Assembly (NCBI GenBank): GCA_944325825.1
Contig: CALVBP010000005.1
Location: 24,450-88,449, forward strand
DNA: 64,000 nucleotides
DNA from: Candidatus Gastranaerophilales bacterium
GTDB taxonomy: Bacteria; Cyanobacteriota; Vampirovibrionia; Gastranaerophilales; Gastranaerophilaceae
Direction of reading: 5' to 3'
In this document: in pieces, positions 1-9,513 of the stretch
Numbering within the stretch: position 1 is the stretch's first letter
How the letters are laid out: each line of letters begins with the position of its first letter
The notes under the pieces: model-generated
Database searches by the model: none
What the model was told of the DNA's origin: nothing
Seen by the model: the letters and a program-made list of their open reading frames with translations, nothing else
Program-made: the position numbers and the translations under genes

Positions 1-1067
1 TCCCTTTGAGAATATTTTTGTTTGTACATTTCTTCTGCTAATTGTTCTAGTTCTTTTTCATGGGTTTCTACGAATTTATGTTTTTTAGCTACTTCAGCTG
101 TATTAAGATGGTATTTTAAAGAAGACAGAAGTTCTTTTGCTGTAGGAAGTTCAACTTCAATAGTTTTACCAAATCTTGACAACGTCGCAGCATCCAAACC
201 TCCTTTTGCAGGGTTAATGTTTGTTGTACCGATAATTATTACGTTACTCAAATCCTGTATTGAATCCAAGCCGTTGAGGAAAGAGGTTCTGTTTTGAATA
301 ATGTGCTGGTTGTTGTCTGTCCCTTTAACACTGCTGATTAATGAATCAATTTCATCAAAAGAGAATACATATTTCTTTTGTGGATTTTTTGTTGCTTCTT
401 CCCGAATAGTTTTAAACACGTTTGTAATTTTTACGGAACTGCTGCCTATGTATGGAGATGCAATATCTGAGAATTGTATTTTTGCATAATTTGCATCCAA
501 ACTCTTTGCAAGAGTTTGCCCTGCAAAAGTTTTACCTGTTCCCGGAGGACCATGTAAAATAAACATTTTAGGCGGAACTTGACCATTTAAGCTTGCATAT
601 TTAGCCATTTCCGGAGTACAGGCAAAGTCATCTAAGATAGCTTGAAGCTGCCTTTTGAGTTTCGGGTTCATGCTTTCATTATCTTTTAATTTTTGTATAG
701 CAGATTTAGCCATATCCTGAAATTTAATTTTAACATCATGTAAGGCTTTATCGGCTGCATCAACTCCTCCGCCTTTCATCATTTTCATTTGCATTAATAC
801 CATGGCAATAATTGCAATTCCTGATGCGACGGAAACACCTGTTATAAGATTCTGTTTTAATTTTTGTTTTTTTTCTTTATTCCGTTGTTCCTCTATAGCT
901 CTATATAAAGCAGCATCTTGCGGGCTCATCATCTGAGGTTGTCTGACAAACTGGTCTCTGTTGTCATATGCTTTAAAAGAAGGAACACTATTCTTTTTAT
1001 TCTTCTGAGCCTCTACCGGTACCGGTAAATTGGTATTCATTAAACCTACACTATTTATGCTTGTCAT
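1..1067 (-). CDS. Membrane-anchored AAA+ ATPase (3' end outside window)
   Basis: The gene reads leftward from an ATG at 1067 with a strong upstream AGGAG and runs off the window start, so the C-terminus is missing. The visible 355 residues hold a polar N-terminus with the sequence SVPSFKAY (Phe31), a likely transmembrane helix near residues 74-92, and then an AAA+ module. That module has Walker A GPPGTGKT near 171-178, Walker B FSFDEID near 235, sensor-1 GTTN near 280 and a following SRFGK. The closest known architecture is the FtsH/spastin-like AAA family, but no protease domain can be seen. Function is unknown; ATP-driven remodelling of a membrane or protein substrate is inference. It carries the N-terminal F-K-A motif shared with nine other proteins here. 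Confidence 0.85.
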   Translation of the reverse strand, partial: MTSINSVGLMNTNLPVPVEAQKNKKNSVPSFKAYDNRDQFVRQPQMMSPQDAALYRAIEEQRNKEKKQKLKQNLITGVSVASGIAIIAMVLMQMKMMKGGGVDAADKALHDVKIKFQDMAKSAIQKLKDNESMNPKLKRQLQAILDDFACTPEMAKYASLNGQVPPKMFILHGPPGTGKTFAGQTLAKSLDANYAKIQFSDIASPYIGSSSVKITNVFKTIREEATKNPQKKYVFSFDEIDSLISSVKGTDNNQHIIQNRTSFLNGLDSIQDLSNVIIIGTTNINPAKGGLDAATLSRFGKTIEVELPTAKELLSSLKYHLNTAEVAKKHKFVETHEKELEQLAEEMYKQKYSQR

Positions 1068-1226
1068 AATAACTCCTATGATACTACCTTCTATCATGTA
1101 TAAAACAAAACATCATACAGAATTGCTCAAACTGTAAAGAAATGTAACAATTTCTTTCAAATATCTAAAGTTTTTTGGAAAAATGCCGATATACAAAGTA
1201 TAAAAGGGAACATAAAGGAAAGACAA

Positions 1227-2219
1227 ATGGGACTAGCTTGTAACCAAATCAGATTGCTAACATTAACAGCCAGAAAAGCTGACTGTGAATATGGCATTTC
1301 TATAGGTTCTATGAAGAAGATGGCTCTTACAAGAGAGTCTTCTCAATTGTCTCAGGAATATTACAGCAGATTGCAGTCTAAAGATATTGCTTATTATGCA
1401 AACGGTAAGTATAACAAGATTAATTACAACTATTTAATGGGATATGGAACTAATTTTATACCGATTCTTGAAGGTAATCAGCCTTTAAAAACTGAAAATT
1501 CAATGATTTTGACTGATTATAAGGGGCAGGTAGTTTTATCAGATTCTTATGCAAAAGCAATTACAAGCGTATTAGGTTCATCTATTATGGATGGAAGCGG
1601 AAGAGGCGGAACTTTTTCAACTGATAAAATTGCTGAAATTTTGGCAGCTCTGTGTCCGGGGTATAAAGCCGAAGATTTTCAAAAAATCATTGATTCTGAA
1701 AACTTAGGAGCTTCTTATGATGCACATGGTGAAAATTCAATGACTCAAGAAGAGACAGGCTCTCAAGTTATAATAGACAACTCTGAAAAAAGGACAAATA
1801 ATTATCAGCAGCTTGTTGACTTTTACTATCCGATTTTTGCAGCAGCAGCTTCAAACGGATGGACAACAGAATATAATCAGGCAATGGCTGCAAATGATGA
1901 TTATGTATCTGATGCAATTGTATCAGGTTCTTTCCAGTTAGAGACAGTTAATAATGATGGTGAGTATGATGAAGGCACTTCTTTAACATACTTTGTAACC
2001 GCAGGACTTGTTCAGGAAAATAATAGTTCGGAAGCAAGAGAAGAAGTCACGGCCTGGTATAATGCAGAAAAAGAGCGTATTTCCATGAAGGAAGATTACC
2101 TTGATGTGGAAATGAATGATTTGTCTACGGAATTAGAAGCTATAAATACAGAAATTCAATCTATCCAGTCATTGATAGATGATGCAATAAGTTCTGTCTT
2201 TGACTGGGGCAGCTCATAG
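1227..2219 (+). CDS. Hypothetical protein with flagellin-like helical ends
   Basis: This is a 330-residue protein with a purine-rich ribosome site (AAAGGAAAG) just before the ATG. It begins MGLACNQIRLLTLTARKADC, an amphipathic helix of a type I recall as recurrent in Gastranaerophilales hypothetical proteins, and continues with a predicted coiled region. It ends in a long heptad-like helix around 285-320 (LSTELEAINTEIQSIQSLI). Helices at both termini with a variable globular middle is the plan of flagellin and hook-type axial proteins, but there is no clear flagellin signature. There is no signal peptide or membrane segment. It is followed by a strong terminator, so it is probably monocistronic. 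Export by a flagellar-type route is inference only. Confidence 0.75.
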   Translation: MGLACNQIRLLTLTARKADCEYGISIGSMKKMALTRESSQLSQEYYSRLQSKDIAYYANGKYNKINYNYLMGYGTNFIPILEGNQPLKTENSMILTDYKGQVVLSDSYAKAITSVLGSSIMDGSGRGGTFSTDKIAEILAALCPGYKAEDFQKIIDSENLGASYDAHGENSMTQEETGSQVIIDNSEKRTNNYQQLVDFYYPIFAAAASNGWTTEYNQAMAANDDYVSDAIVSGSFQLETVNNDGEYDEGTSLTYFVTAGLVQENNSSEAREEVTAWYNAEKERISMKEDYLDVEMNDLSTELEAINTEIQSIQSLIDDAISSVFDWGSS

Positions 2220-2290
2220 AAGTTAAGTAGTTAATCCCCTTTGGGAGATAGATTTATGTAAAATTTTCCTTTTATCCTTTTATATTAAAA

Positions 2291-2328
2291 AAGCAAGCTT
2301 GCCATTTTGGCAAGCTTTTTTTTATTAT
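2291..2328. terminator. Bidirectional rho-independent terminator
   Basis: A perfect stem (AAGCTTGCC at 2295-2303 with GGCAAGCTT at 2309-2317) is flanked by an A run on the left and a T run on the right. It can therefore stop the plus-strand gene ending at 2219 and the minus-strand aspS ending at 2350. Confidence 0.85.
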
Positions 2329-2349
2329 ATCTAAAAAGTATCCGAAAGA

Positions 2350-4125
2350 TTAGTTCTTTGTTACGGTACTTTTAATATGTAATTCTCTCATTTGTTGAAG
2401 AGAAGCTTCTCCGGGAGCGTCGCTCATCAAATCTTTTGCACTTGCATTTTTCGGGAAAGCAATAACATCTCTTATGGAATCCGTTCTGCAAAGAAGGGCG
2501 ACTAATCTATCTAAACCTATTGCCAATCCGGCATGCGGTGGGGTTCCATATTGAAGAGCATTAACCATAAATCCGAATTTTTCGGTAGCTTCTTCTTCGG
2601 TTAGCCCGAGTGCCTTAAAGATTTTCTTTTGAACTTCGCTTGAGTGGATTCTCACAGAACCTCCGCCCAATTCTGTTCCGTTGTATACAATATCATATGC
2701 AATAGACTTAACATTGCCTAAATCACCGCTATCCAGCTTGTCTAAGTCGTTAAGGTTTGGAGATGTGAACGGGTGGTGCATTGCCATAAATCGACCTTCC
2801 TCGTCTGACCATTCAAACATTGGAAAGTCTACTACCCAGAGAAGGTTATGTTTGTTTTCATCAATAAGATTAAGAGATTTACCGAAGTGGAGTCTTAATC
2901 TTCCCATGATATCGTATACAAGACTTGGCTTGTCTGCAACAAAGAAAATAATGTCTCCTGCTTCTGCCTGCGCTCTTTCTTGAATACGTTTTGCCTGTTC
3001 TTCGGTTACAAACTTAAGTACCGGAGATTTAGCAGTTCCGTCTTCGTTATAAATAATATTTGCAAGAGCTTTTGCACCAAATGATACTGCAAGTTTTGTA
3101 ATATCATCAATATCTTTTCTGGAATACTTGGCGCCGCCGGGAATTCTGATACCTCTAACGATTCCGCCGTTAAGGAGAGTATTTTTAACAATATCAAAGT
3201 TTGATTCAAGAATAATATCTCCGATATCAAATAATTCAAGTCCGAATCTTGTATCAGGCTTGTCGGATCCGTATCGGTCCATTGCTTCCTGCCAAGGCAT
3301 TTGAATAAACGGAGGTTTGATTTCAACACCGGCAGCTTTAAACGCTTCTACAAGTAGTCCTTCTACCATTTTTATGACATCCGGCTGTTCTACAAAAGAC
3401 ATTTCCATATCAATTTGAGTGAATTCAGGCTGTCTGTCAGCTCTTAAGTCTTCATCACGGAAGCATTTTGCAATTTGATAATATTTTTCAATGCCGCCAA
3501 CCATCAAAAGTTGTTTAAAAATTTGAGGAGATTGAGGAAGTGCAAAGAATTTCCCCGGCTGAACTCTGGATGGAACCAGATAGTCTCTTGCGCCTTCCGG
3601 AGTTGTTTTAATTAATATAGGAGTTTCAACTTCCAGAAAATCTTGGTTATTCAAATAATTTCTTACGGCCTGTACAATATTGTGTCTTGTTTTTAAGTTG
3701 TTGAGCATTTTCTCATTTCTTATATCAAGATAACGATATTTGAGTCTTATATCTTCAGAAACATTATCATCGCCGAGAACGAAAGGCAAAACTTTTGATT
3801 CGGAAAGAATTTCAACACTCTCAGGATACATTTCAACTTGTCCCGTAGCATATTTCTCGTTATATGTTTCTTCAGGACGTCTTGTTACTTTTCCCTTAAC
3901 TGTTATTACATATTCGCTTCTTACTTTTTCAAAAACTTTATGTACATCAGGATTAATCTGAGGGTTTGCAACTAATTGAAAGAATCCGCTTCTGTCACGG
4001 AGTTCTATAAACAAAATTCCGCCCAAATCTCTTACTGTAGATACCCATCCTGACAGAGTTATTTCTTCATTAATATTATTCAAATTAAGTTCACCGCAAT
4101 TATTTGATTTCATTCTGGTTTTCAA
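2350..4125 (-). CDS. aspS: Aspartyl-tRNA synthetase
   Basis: This is a class II aminoacyl-tRNA synthetase that charges tRNA-Asp in the cytoplasm; 591 residues is the usual length for the bacterial form. It has an N-terminal OB-fold anticodon-binding domain (about 1-110), the bacterial GAD insertion in the middle, motif 2 as FRDEDLRADRQPEF near 225 and motif 3 as GLAIGLDRLV near 545. The start shown is a TTG with GGGAG about 9 nt upstream. An in-frame ATG four codons downstream (4113) lies too far from that ribosome site. Whether it is a discriminating or a non-discriminating enzyme cannot be decided here. The family call is secure. Confidence 0.97.
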   Translation of the reverse strand: MKTRMKSNNCGELNLNNINEEITLSGWVSTVRDLGGILFIELRDRSGFFQLVANPQINPDVHKVFEKVRSEYVITVKGKVTRRPEETYNEKYATGQVEMYPESVEILSESKVLPFVLGDDNVSEDIRLKYRYLDIRNEKMLNNLKTRHNIVQAVRNYLNNQDFLEVETPILIKTTPEGARDYLVPSRVQPGKFFALPQSPQIFKQLLMVGGIEKYYQIAKCFRDEDLRADRQPEFTQIDMEMSFVEQPDVIKMVEGLLVEAFKAAGVEIKPPFIQMPWQEAMDRYGSDKPDTRFGLELFDIGDIILESNFDIVKNTLLNGGIVRGIRIPGGAKYSRKDIDDITKLAVSFGAKALANIIYNEDGTAKSPVLKFVTEEQAKRIQERAQAEAGDIIFFVADKPSLVYDIMGRLRLHFGKSLNLIDENKHNLLWVVDFPMFEWSDEEGRFMAMHHPFTSPNLNDLDKLDSGDLGNVKSIAYDIVYNGTELGGGSVRIHSSEVQKKIFKALGLTEEEATEKFGFMVNALQYGTPPHAGLAIGLDRLVALLCRTDSIRDVIAFPKNASAKDLMSDAPGEASLQQMRELHIKSTVTKN

Positions 4126-4163
4126 TTTCTTTCATCTCCCTATAAAAACTAATTTGCCCTAAA

Positions 4164-4192
4164 ATCGTAACAAAAACAGGGAAAAATGTAAA
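4164..4192 (-). promoter_or_regulatory. Candidate sigma70 promoter of aspS
   Basis: Read on the minus strand, TTTACA is followed after 17 nt by TACGAT, about 40 nt before the aspS start. The spacing is ideal and the -10 matches consensus at four of six positions. Confidence 0.4.
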
Positions 4193-4246
4193 GTAAGGGG
4201 TAAAGGGGTAAATTATGTCATTTTGGAATTATGTTAAACTATTGTT

Positions 4247-4906
4247 ATGTTCTATTTTGATACTTTGTACGGAAAAGAGATATTAAAAAGCGATTATCTT
4301 GAAGGTGTGAATCACTTTTTTACGACCCGTGACGGGTTTGATTTTGACAAAATCGGAGCGGCAAGGATTCTAACACCTAATCAAACACATAGTGCTAATG
4401 TTCAGATTGTTGGCAAGAGGGCTGAATATCCGGAAACTGACGGATTAATAATTTCTGATCCGGGAGATGCTGTCTGTTTGAGGTTTGCAGATTGTACTCC
4501 GCTGATGTTCTATGATTCTAAAAAACATGTAGCAGCTGTTTCACATGCCGGTTGGAGAGGAACTGCTTCTAAGATTGGTGTTATAACGGTAAAAAAAATG
4601 CAGGAATTTTACGGAAGTGTCCCAAAAGATATTATTGCGGTTATTGGTCCTGCAATTTCTATTTGTTGTTATGAAGTCGGAGATGATGTAAAAGAAAAAC
4701 TACTCTCGACAGTTTCTGATAAAACAGATTTACTTGACGGAAACAGAGTCGATTTAAAAGCCATAAATTCCAGGCAGCTTGAAGAAACAGGTATCAAAAA
4801 AATTGACACCTGTCCTTACTGCACTGTATGTGATAATGATATGTTCTTTTCCTATAGAAAGGAAAACGGAACAAACGAACGGCACTATGCACTTATGATG
4901 CTATAG
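4247..4906 (+). CDS. pgeF: Peptidoglycan-editing / multicopper-like polyphenol oxidase family protein (YfiH)
   Basis: This 219-residue protein matches the YfiH/PgeF (formerly DUF152, laccase-domain) family. Members act as purine nucleoside phosphorylases or as peptidoglycan-editing factors. The family's metal-site residues are visible in HSANV near 48, FADCTPLMFY near 82-90 and SHAGWRGT near 101-108, followed by GPAISICCYEVG. No Shine-Dalgarno sequence is visible before the ATG; a weak TAAACT lies six bases before it, so translation may be leaderless. Its 3' end overlaps the convergent gene by 14 bp. The family assignment is firm; the substrate is not decided by sequence. Confidence 0.92.
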   Translation: MFYFDTLYGKEILKSDYLEGVNHFFTTRDGFDFDKIGAARILTPNQTHSANVQIVGKRAEYPETDGLIISDPGDAVCLRFADCTPLMFYDSKKHVAAVSHAGWRGTASKIGVITVKKMQEFYGSVPKDIIAVIGPAISICCYEVGDDVKEKLLSTVSDKTDLLDGNRVDLKAINSRQLEETGIKKIDTCPYCTVCDNDMFFSYRKENGTNERHYALMML

Positions 4907-6551
4907 CAGTTTGTTTTTGGGCTGCGGCTTTTGCTTTTCTCTTAGCATCAAGTTTATTAGTTATGTAAATATTCAGGTTAGGTATTCCCAAACCGAGAAC
5001 TAAACCGGAGAATAAATATCCCGCAAGCTGAGCTTTATTCAAAACTCCTAATTTCTTTTTGGTGGTTTTTCTAAGTTGTTCAGGAAGCTTATTCAAATCA
5101 CCCATCATTTCTTTGAAAGATTTGGCTACGAGTTTGCCGCCTTCTTCCTTAGTTGTAGAAACACCGTGTTTTGCTAGAGTTTCAATAAGGATTTCGTCTC
5201 TGGTTTTTAAGGAAGCATTAAATATACGCTTAGCTTTATTTGAGTTTTTATCTGCTTGTCTGAAATTCAAAACTTCTTTATTAAGCCCGTTAGCGGTAAT
5301 CTTGTTTACAAAATCACCGAGAACAAGCCAGCTCAAGAAGCCCAGAGTATCTTTTGTAAGGGATTCTCTTAGTTCATCTTTATCCCTTGCAGACATAATT
5401 CTTGAAATAATAGTAATTCCGTAAACTCCTTTTAGTTGGCTAATAGTAGGCCAGAAACCTTTAAATGCCATTTTGCCCATAAAACCTTTTAAGCCCGTTC
5501 CGAGAGTTCCGAGAACCATGCCGAAGAAAGCTGCGGCACTTAAACATTTTAAGCCGAAGAAGCCTGCACTTTTATCTTTACTTCTTCCTTCTACGCCGAC
5601 AAAACCGTCTGAGCCGGTCTTTAATTTACTTATATACATATTTATAGGTTGAACAGATAGACCCACGGCAGAACCTATGAGAAATCCGCCAAGAGCCTTT
5701 GTTTTCAAGAATTTGTTCAAAGATTTTAAGTAAGCATTATCTTGAATTCCTTTGCCTGCTTTAATTTGTTCTTCAAAAGCTTCTTTGACTTTTTCTTTAT
5801 TAAAGTTATCAGATACCTTGAAAATGTCATTTAACAGTGTTTCAAGATTTGTTCGGCTTGAAATCTTTTTGTCTGCGGATTCAAGTACATATTGAGATTG
5901 AGCTCCTGTATCGCTTGTTATAATGTTAGATATGAGCTGCCTTGAATTTGCGGTTTTTACTTTTGTCCAAGTCTCGAATTTAGATTTTTTATCTGTTGCC
6001 TTTGTTTCATTAAGAGCTTTGTCAAGAAATTCTGCAGCTTTATCAACGGTTGATTCTGAAAGTTTTACAAAACCGTCTTTATCAGCATTAGCAGAAGTTG
6101 GATTGTATGCTTTTAAATTCCTTAATGTTTCTTTCAGGTAATCAGCTTGAGTTTTTCCGTTTTTAAGTTGTCCTGCCTTATTTTCAGCAAGAATATTTAG
6201 TGTTTCGGGAGCTGCGTATATTCCGTTAACCTTTGTTCCGTATTTTTTATTGAAACCCATCAGTGAAGCTGCAAGCACACCTGCTGCCATACCATATACT
6301 CCGATTAAAGAGTCGTTAATCGTGCCCATAATTTCACGACGCAGTGTTTCAAAACCGGCAAGAGGACCTCTTCTAATCATGTCGCTGCCGGTTCTCGGTA
6401 TTACCATAAAACATAGGTCAACACCGTTAGCCCCAACAGCCTGATTGGTGGCAAGATATCGTAAGAATGAATCTCCGGCTCCTTTGAATTGAGCTGGGGT
6501 GTTCTGTTGAAGGTTATTGTTTTGTTGTTGTTGAATCTTTTGTACTTTCAT
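4893..6551 (-). CDS. Multi-pass membrane protein, paralogue A of a tandem pair
   Basis: This 552-residue protein has no recognised domain. It starts with a Q/N-rich leader ending in the motif AQFKGAG (Phe22), followed by a conserved block (PRTG.., LAGFETLRREIMG) and several hydrophobic helices, for example around 85-105, 290-310, 340-365 and 515-535. The same blocks recur in the upstream neighbour (PRTF.., FAGFEAFRRESSG; FKG.FPT; SRxxxxxDKxEL; LGDxxxK), so the two genes are an old tandem duplication. It ends with a lysine- and alanine-rich tail. The 42-nt gap to its upstream paralogue suggests co-transcription. Function is unknown; both copies are probably inner-membrane proteins. Confidence 0.85.
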   Translation of the reverse strand: MKVQKIQQQQNNNLQQNTPAQFKGAGDSFLRYLATNQAVGANGVDLCFMVIPRTGSDMIRRGPLAGFETLRREIMGTINDSLIGVYGMAAGVLAASLMGFNKKYGTKVNGIYAAPETLNILAENKAGQLKNGKTQADYLKETLRNLKAYNPTSANADKDGFVKLSESTVDKAAEFLDKALNETKATDKKSKFETWTKVKTANSRQLISNIITSDTGAQSQYVLESADKKISSRTNLETLLNDIFKVSDNFNKEKVKEAFEEQIKAGKGIQDNAYLKSLNKFLKTKALGGFLIGSAVGLSVQPINMYISKLKTGSDGFVGVEGRSKDKSAGFFGLKCLSAAAFFGMVLGTLGTGLKGFMGKMAFKGFWPTISQLKGVYGITIISRIMSARDKDELRESLTKDTLGFLSWLVLGDFVNKITANGLNKEVLNFRQADKNSNKAKRIFNASLKTRDEILIETLAKHGVSTTKEEGGKLVAKSFKEMMGDLNKLPEQLRKTTKKKLGVLNKAQLAGYLFSGLVLGLGIPNLNIYITNKLDAKRKAKAAAQKQTAIAS

Positions 6552-6593
6552 TATCTTTACCTTTGATTAAGTTCTGTCGTTAATTTATGACGC

Positions 6594-8231
6594 TTACTTG
6601 TCAACCTCTTTTGAGGTTGATGTTTTAGCGGAAGAATCCGCATTGTCCGGTTTCGACGACGATTGCTCGTGAGCTATTTTTAAAGCTTCGGCATGCTTTT
6701 TCTTAGTGTTACTCCTTGTGAAAATAGGAATAATTAATCCGAGCAATATTAATGATACACCCAAGTTAACGGCTTGGCAAGCAGAGCGTAAATTAACACC
6801 TTTTTTGATTTCCTGTTGAATAATTTTTGCTTGTTCTGCATTGGGTTTTATGCCTTTAGCGTTTAAGTTTTGAGCAGTTTTGCTGACGACTTCATCTGAT
6901 GATTTTAAATTGATATCTTTAACCCAGTGCCAGAATTTTTTGAAGATATTTGCATTTTTATTAAGTTCTTTGGTTTCATTTAGGAGAGTAATTCCTGTTT
7001 TCTTTTGAATAATTGTTGCAGCTGCTTTTGCGGCATAATCACCAAGGAAATACAAGCTTGAGAATGTCGCAATATCTCTTACTGTGGCTTCAGCAAGTTC
7101 ATTTTTATCGTCTGCTGCTGCCATACGGGAAGCAAAAGTCGCTGTAGAAATTATTCTTGCCTGATCCATTGTCGGGAACATTCCTTTAAATTCAAACATG
7201 TTCCAGCTTGGTATTTTCATCATTGAGAGAAGAGAAACGCCAAGCATAGAAGAGATTGAAATAATTTTTTGTTTCAATAACCCTTCTTTTGCTTTTTCAT
7301 CAACAATGGCTTCTTTTTTACCAAAGTCATCATAAATAGGAGCGCCTTTTACACCTGAAAGTTTACCTGTTATCCATCTGTTGATATATTGCATTGATAT
7401 AGCGAGCGGCAGAACTACTGCAAGACCGAGTGCGCTTTTCGTTTTAACAAGTTTTCTGCTTTTTTGTGCAAATTCACTCATTTTTACATTTTTATCAGCT
7501 TTGTTGAATTCTCTAAAGAATTTTACGGAATCTTCAAGCAGGCTGTTTACGGTAGATGCTTTTATATCTCCTTTAGAACCTTTAATCTTTATATTTTCAG
7601 CAATATGTGTTTTTTCTACTATTTCAGCAGATATTTCTTTAATACTTTTTTTGAGCTCTTTATTGGATTTGTTGTGTAGTGTCAGTTCTTTTAATTTATT
7701 TGAATAAAGTTCAAGTTCTTCCGGAGAAAGCGTATCTTTAAATATAATATTATGACGCTTTCCTTCGCATCCTTGAATATTAGCAAGGATTTGCTTTAGA
7801 GAGTCCTTAACTTTATCCGGAGTGTTTGATGTTTCATAATATTCTGCAGCCTGCCTTATAAGGTTGCTGTCAGCCCAGCAGCTCGACATGTTGGTGTTTT
7901 TAGGCATTATGAGGTTGTTTGTTAATTTTGCAATTCCAAGGGTTATAAAACTCGGGATGAGACAGTTTACGATTAGTCCGGAAGACTCTCTTCTGAAGGC
8001 TTCAAATCCGGCAAACCAGTTTGTCATTGATTCAACAAAAGTTCTGGGGAGAATTGCGGACAGCATATCTATAACCGCAACGTTAATCATCGGGTTTTTT
8101 TCACAAGCTTGTATGCCTTGAATTACAAGCGGAAGCACACCGCCGCTTTTAAAGCTGGGATTGTTTATATTTCGGCGGTCTGCATATGTGCTATTTAGAT
8201 TTTTGTCTTCTACACCAATTTTGCTAATCAT
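6594..8231 (-). CDS. Multi-pass membrane protein, paralogue B of a tandem pair
   Basis: This protein is about 545 residues long. I prefer the ATG at 8231 to the one at 8237 because AGAAG lies about 8 nt before 8231. The N-terminus carries the motif NNPSFKSGG, then helices around 35-60, the shared block LPRTF...FAGFEAFRRESSG, a long central cytoplasmic-looking helical region (120-255), and further hydrophobic helices near 260, 310 and 500. The tail is rich in S, K and D. Blocks shared with the downstream gene show common descent, but identity is low overall. No enzymatic motif was seen. It probably forms a two-gene operon with its paralogue. Confidence 0.85.
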   Translation of the reverse strand: MISKIGVEDKNLNSTYADRRNINNPSFKSGGVLPLVIQGIQACEKNPMINVAVIDMLSAILPRTFVESMTNWFAGFEAFRRESSGLIVNCLIPSFITLGIAKLTNNLIMPKNTNMSSCWADSNLIRQAAEYYETSNTPDKVKDSLKQILANIQGCEGKRHNIIFKDTLSPEELELYSNKLKELTLHNKSNKELKKSIKEISAEIVEKTHIAENIKIKGSKGDIKASTVNSLLEDSVKFFREFNKADKNVKMSEFAQKSRKLVKTKSALGLAVVLPLAISMQYINRWITGKLSGVKGAPIYDDFGKKEAIVDEKAKEGLLKQKIISISSMLGVSLLSMMKIPSWNMFEFKGMFPTMDQARIISTATFASRMAAADDKNELAEATVRDIATFSSLYFLGDYAAKAAATIIQKKTGITLLNETKELNKNANIFKKFWHWVKDINLKSSDEVVSKTAQNLNAKGIKPNAEQAKIIQQEIKKGVNLRSACQAVNLGVSLILLGLIIPIFTRSNTKKKHAEALKIAHEQSSSKPDNADSSAKTSTSKEVDK

Positions 8232-8582
8232 ACACATATCTTCTAATGTAATACATAGATTATATCAACATAGATATATATTTAAAAGCAGAGCAAAATC
8301 AAAATTGCTATTATGAGAATAAATGTAAAGAAAATATTAAGAAGAAATTTTGAATGTTTTTTTCGTGTAAGGAAACTTTTTTAAAAAATACCCGATATGA
8401 AATAAAAACCTCAAAATCAATATTAACCTAAACTTTAAAACTATTAAAAACTCAGGCATGAAATATTGTAAAATTTTGTAAAGATTTTGTATGCGCTTAA
8501 AAACTCCTTGCACTATACTTTAGGTTTGAATCATGTTATTATGAAAGAAAGTGTTTGTTATTTTTTTGAAGAGGACGACTGG
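8232..8582. other. Intergenic region upstream of surE
   Basis: This is a 351-base, very AT-rich gap between divergent genes. It should hold promoters for both sides. A TATACT at 8514-8519 is a possible -10 for surE, but no convincing -35 is paired with it. No RNA, repeat or small gene was recognised. Confidence 0.5.
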
Positions 8583-9374
8583 ATGAAAATTCTTATTTCC
8601 AATGACGACGGAATTCTGGCTAATGGTATCCGTGCGTTAATTGAAGCATTAGCCCCATGCCACGATGTTTATGTTGTGGCACCTGACCGAGAAAGAAGTG
8701 CAGCAGGGCATTCTTTGACTTTGCATACACCATTGAGAGTTGAAGAGGTAGACCCAAAATACGGCGCACGGCGCTGCTGGATGACAACGGGAACCCCTGG
8801 TGATTGTGTTAAACTTGCTATAAATGCAATTTTAGCTCCGGAAGAAAAACCGGATTTGGTTATTTCTGGAATTAACCATGGTCCGAACCTCGGTGCAGAT
8901 ATTTTGTATTCAGGTACGGTAAGTTGTGCAATGGAAGGGGCAATGATGGGTTATCCGAGTATTGCTACATCTCTTGCAAGTATGAGAAATGAGTATGAAG
9001 ATTTTAAATTTACGGCAGAGTTTATAGCAGAACTTTTAAATAGACTAGACAGGTATGAAATTCCGCCTAAGACTATTTTGAATATTAATGTTCCCGGCTT
9101 GGAAAAGGACGATATTGCCGGTATTGCTGTAACAGAACTCGGAAGCAGAATGTTTACCGATGCATATGAACGAAGGGTAGACCCGAGAGGAAAAGTTTAT
9201 TATTGGATGGCCGGTGAGCTGATTAATGAACCGGAAGATGCTTCTACAGATATTGCAGCTGTAAGAAATAATAAAATTTCAATTACTCCGGTTACGTATG
9301 AGATGACTCGGGTAAATATTATGAATGAGCTGGAAAGAAATCTTTGTAACGAAGAATTTTGTAAATGGTTCTAA
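8583..9374 (+). CDS. surE: 5'/3'-nucleotidase SurE
   Basis: SurE is a metal-dependent acid phosphatase that hydrolyses nucleoside monophosphates. This copy has 263 residues, normal for the family. The start is set at MKILISNDDG, where GAGG lies 8 nt upstream; a longer reading frame upstream lacks homology. Metal and active-site motifs are the early NDDG (Asp8, Asp9), APDRERSAAGHS near 37-48 and SGINHGPNLG near 93-102. The gene stands alone between a long intergenic region and a strong hairpin. The identification is secure. Confidence 0.96.
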   Translation: MKILISNDDGILANGIRALIEALAPCHDVYVVAPDRERSAAGHSLTLHTPLRVEEVDPKYGARRCWMTTGTPGDCVKLAINAILAPEEKPDLVISGINHGPNLGADILYSGTVSCAMEGAMMGYPSIATSLASMRNEYEDFKFTAEFIAELLNRLDRYEIPPKTILNINVPGLEKDDIAGIAVTELGSRMFTDAYERRVDPRGKVYYWMAGELINEPEDASTDIAAVRNNKISITPVTYEMTRVNIMNELERNLCNEEFCKWF

Positions 9375-9391
9375 ATTTAACTTATTATAAT

Positions 9392-9440
9392 CAAGGGGCG
9401 CTGAAATTTATTTCAGCGCCCCTTGCGTTTGTTTTTATTG
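9392..9440 (+). terminator. Terminator after surE
   Basis: A 15-bp perfect stem (9392-9406 with 9411-9425, GC-rich core GGGGCGCTG) with a 4-nt loop is followed by a T-rich stretch. Confidence 0.8.
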
Positions 9441-9465
9441 CTATTGTTTTATGATGTAAATAATT

Positions 9466-9500
9466 TAAGGAGCGGGCGGTTAAAAACCGCCCGCTCCTTA
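9466..9500 (-). terminator. Terminator after the aminotransferase gene
   Basis: A 16-bp perfect GC-rich stem (9466-9481 with 9485-9500, loop AAA) lies 14 nt past the stop of the minus-strand gene. The following sequence on that strand is T/A-rich rather than a pure T run. Confidence 0.7.
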
Positions 9501-9513
9501 TAAAATTATAATT

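Noticed and set aside
2681..2983. Plus-strand frame inside aspS
   Set aside because: A shadow frame of a secure gene with no independent signals.
8487..8582. N-terminal extension of SurE
   Set aside because: No homology and no ribosome site; the family start MKILISNDDG at 8583 has GAGG 8 nt upstream.
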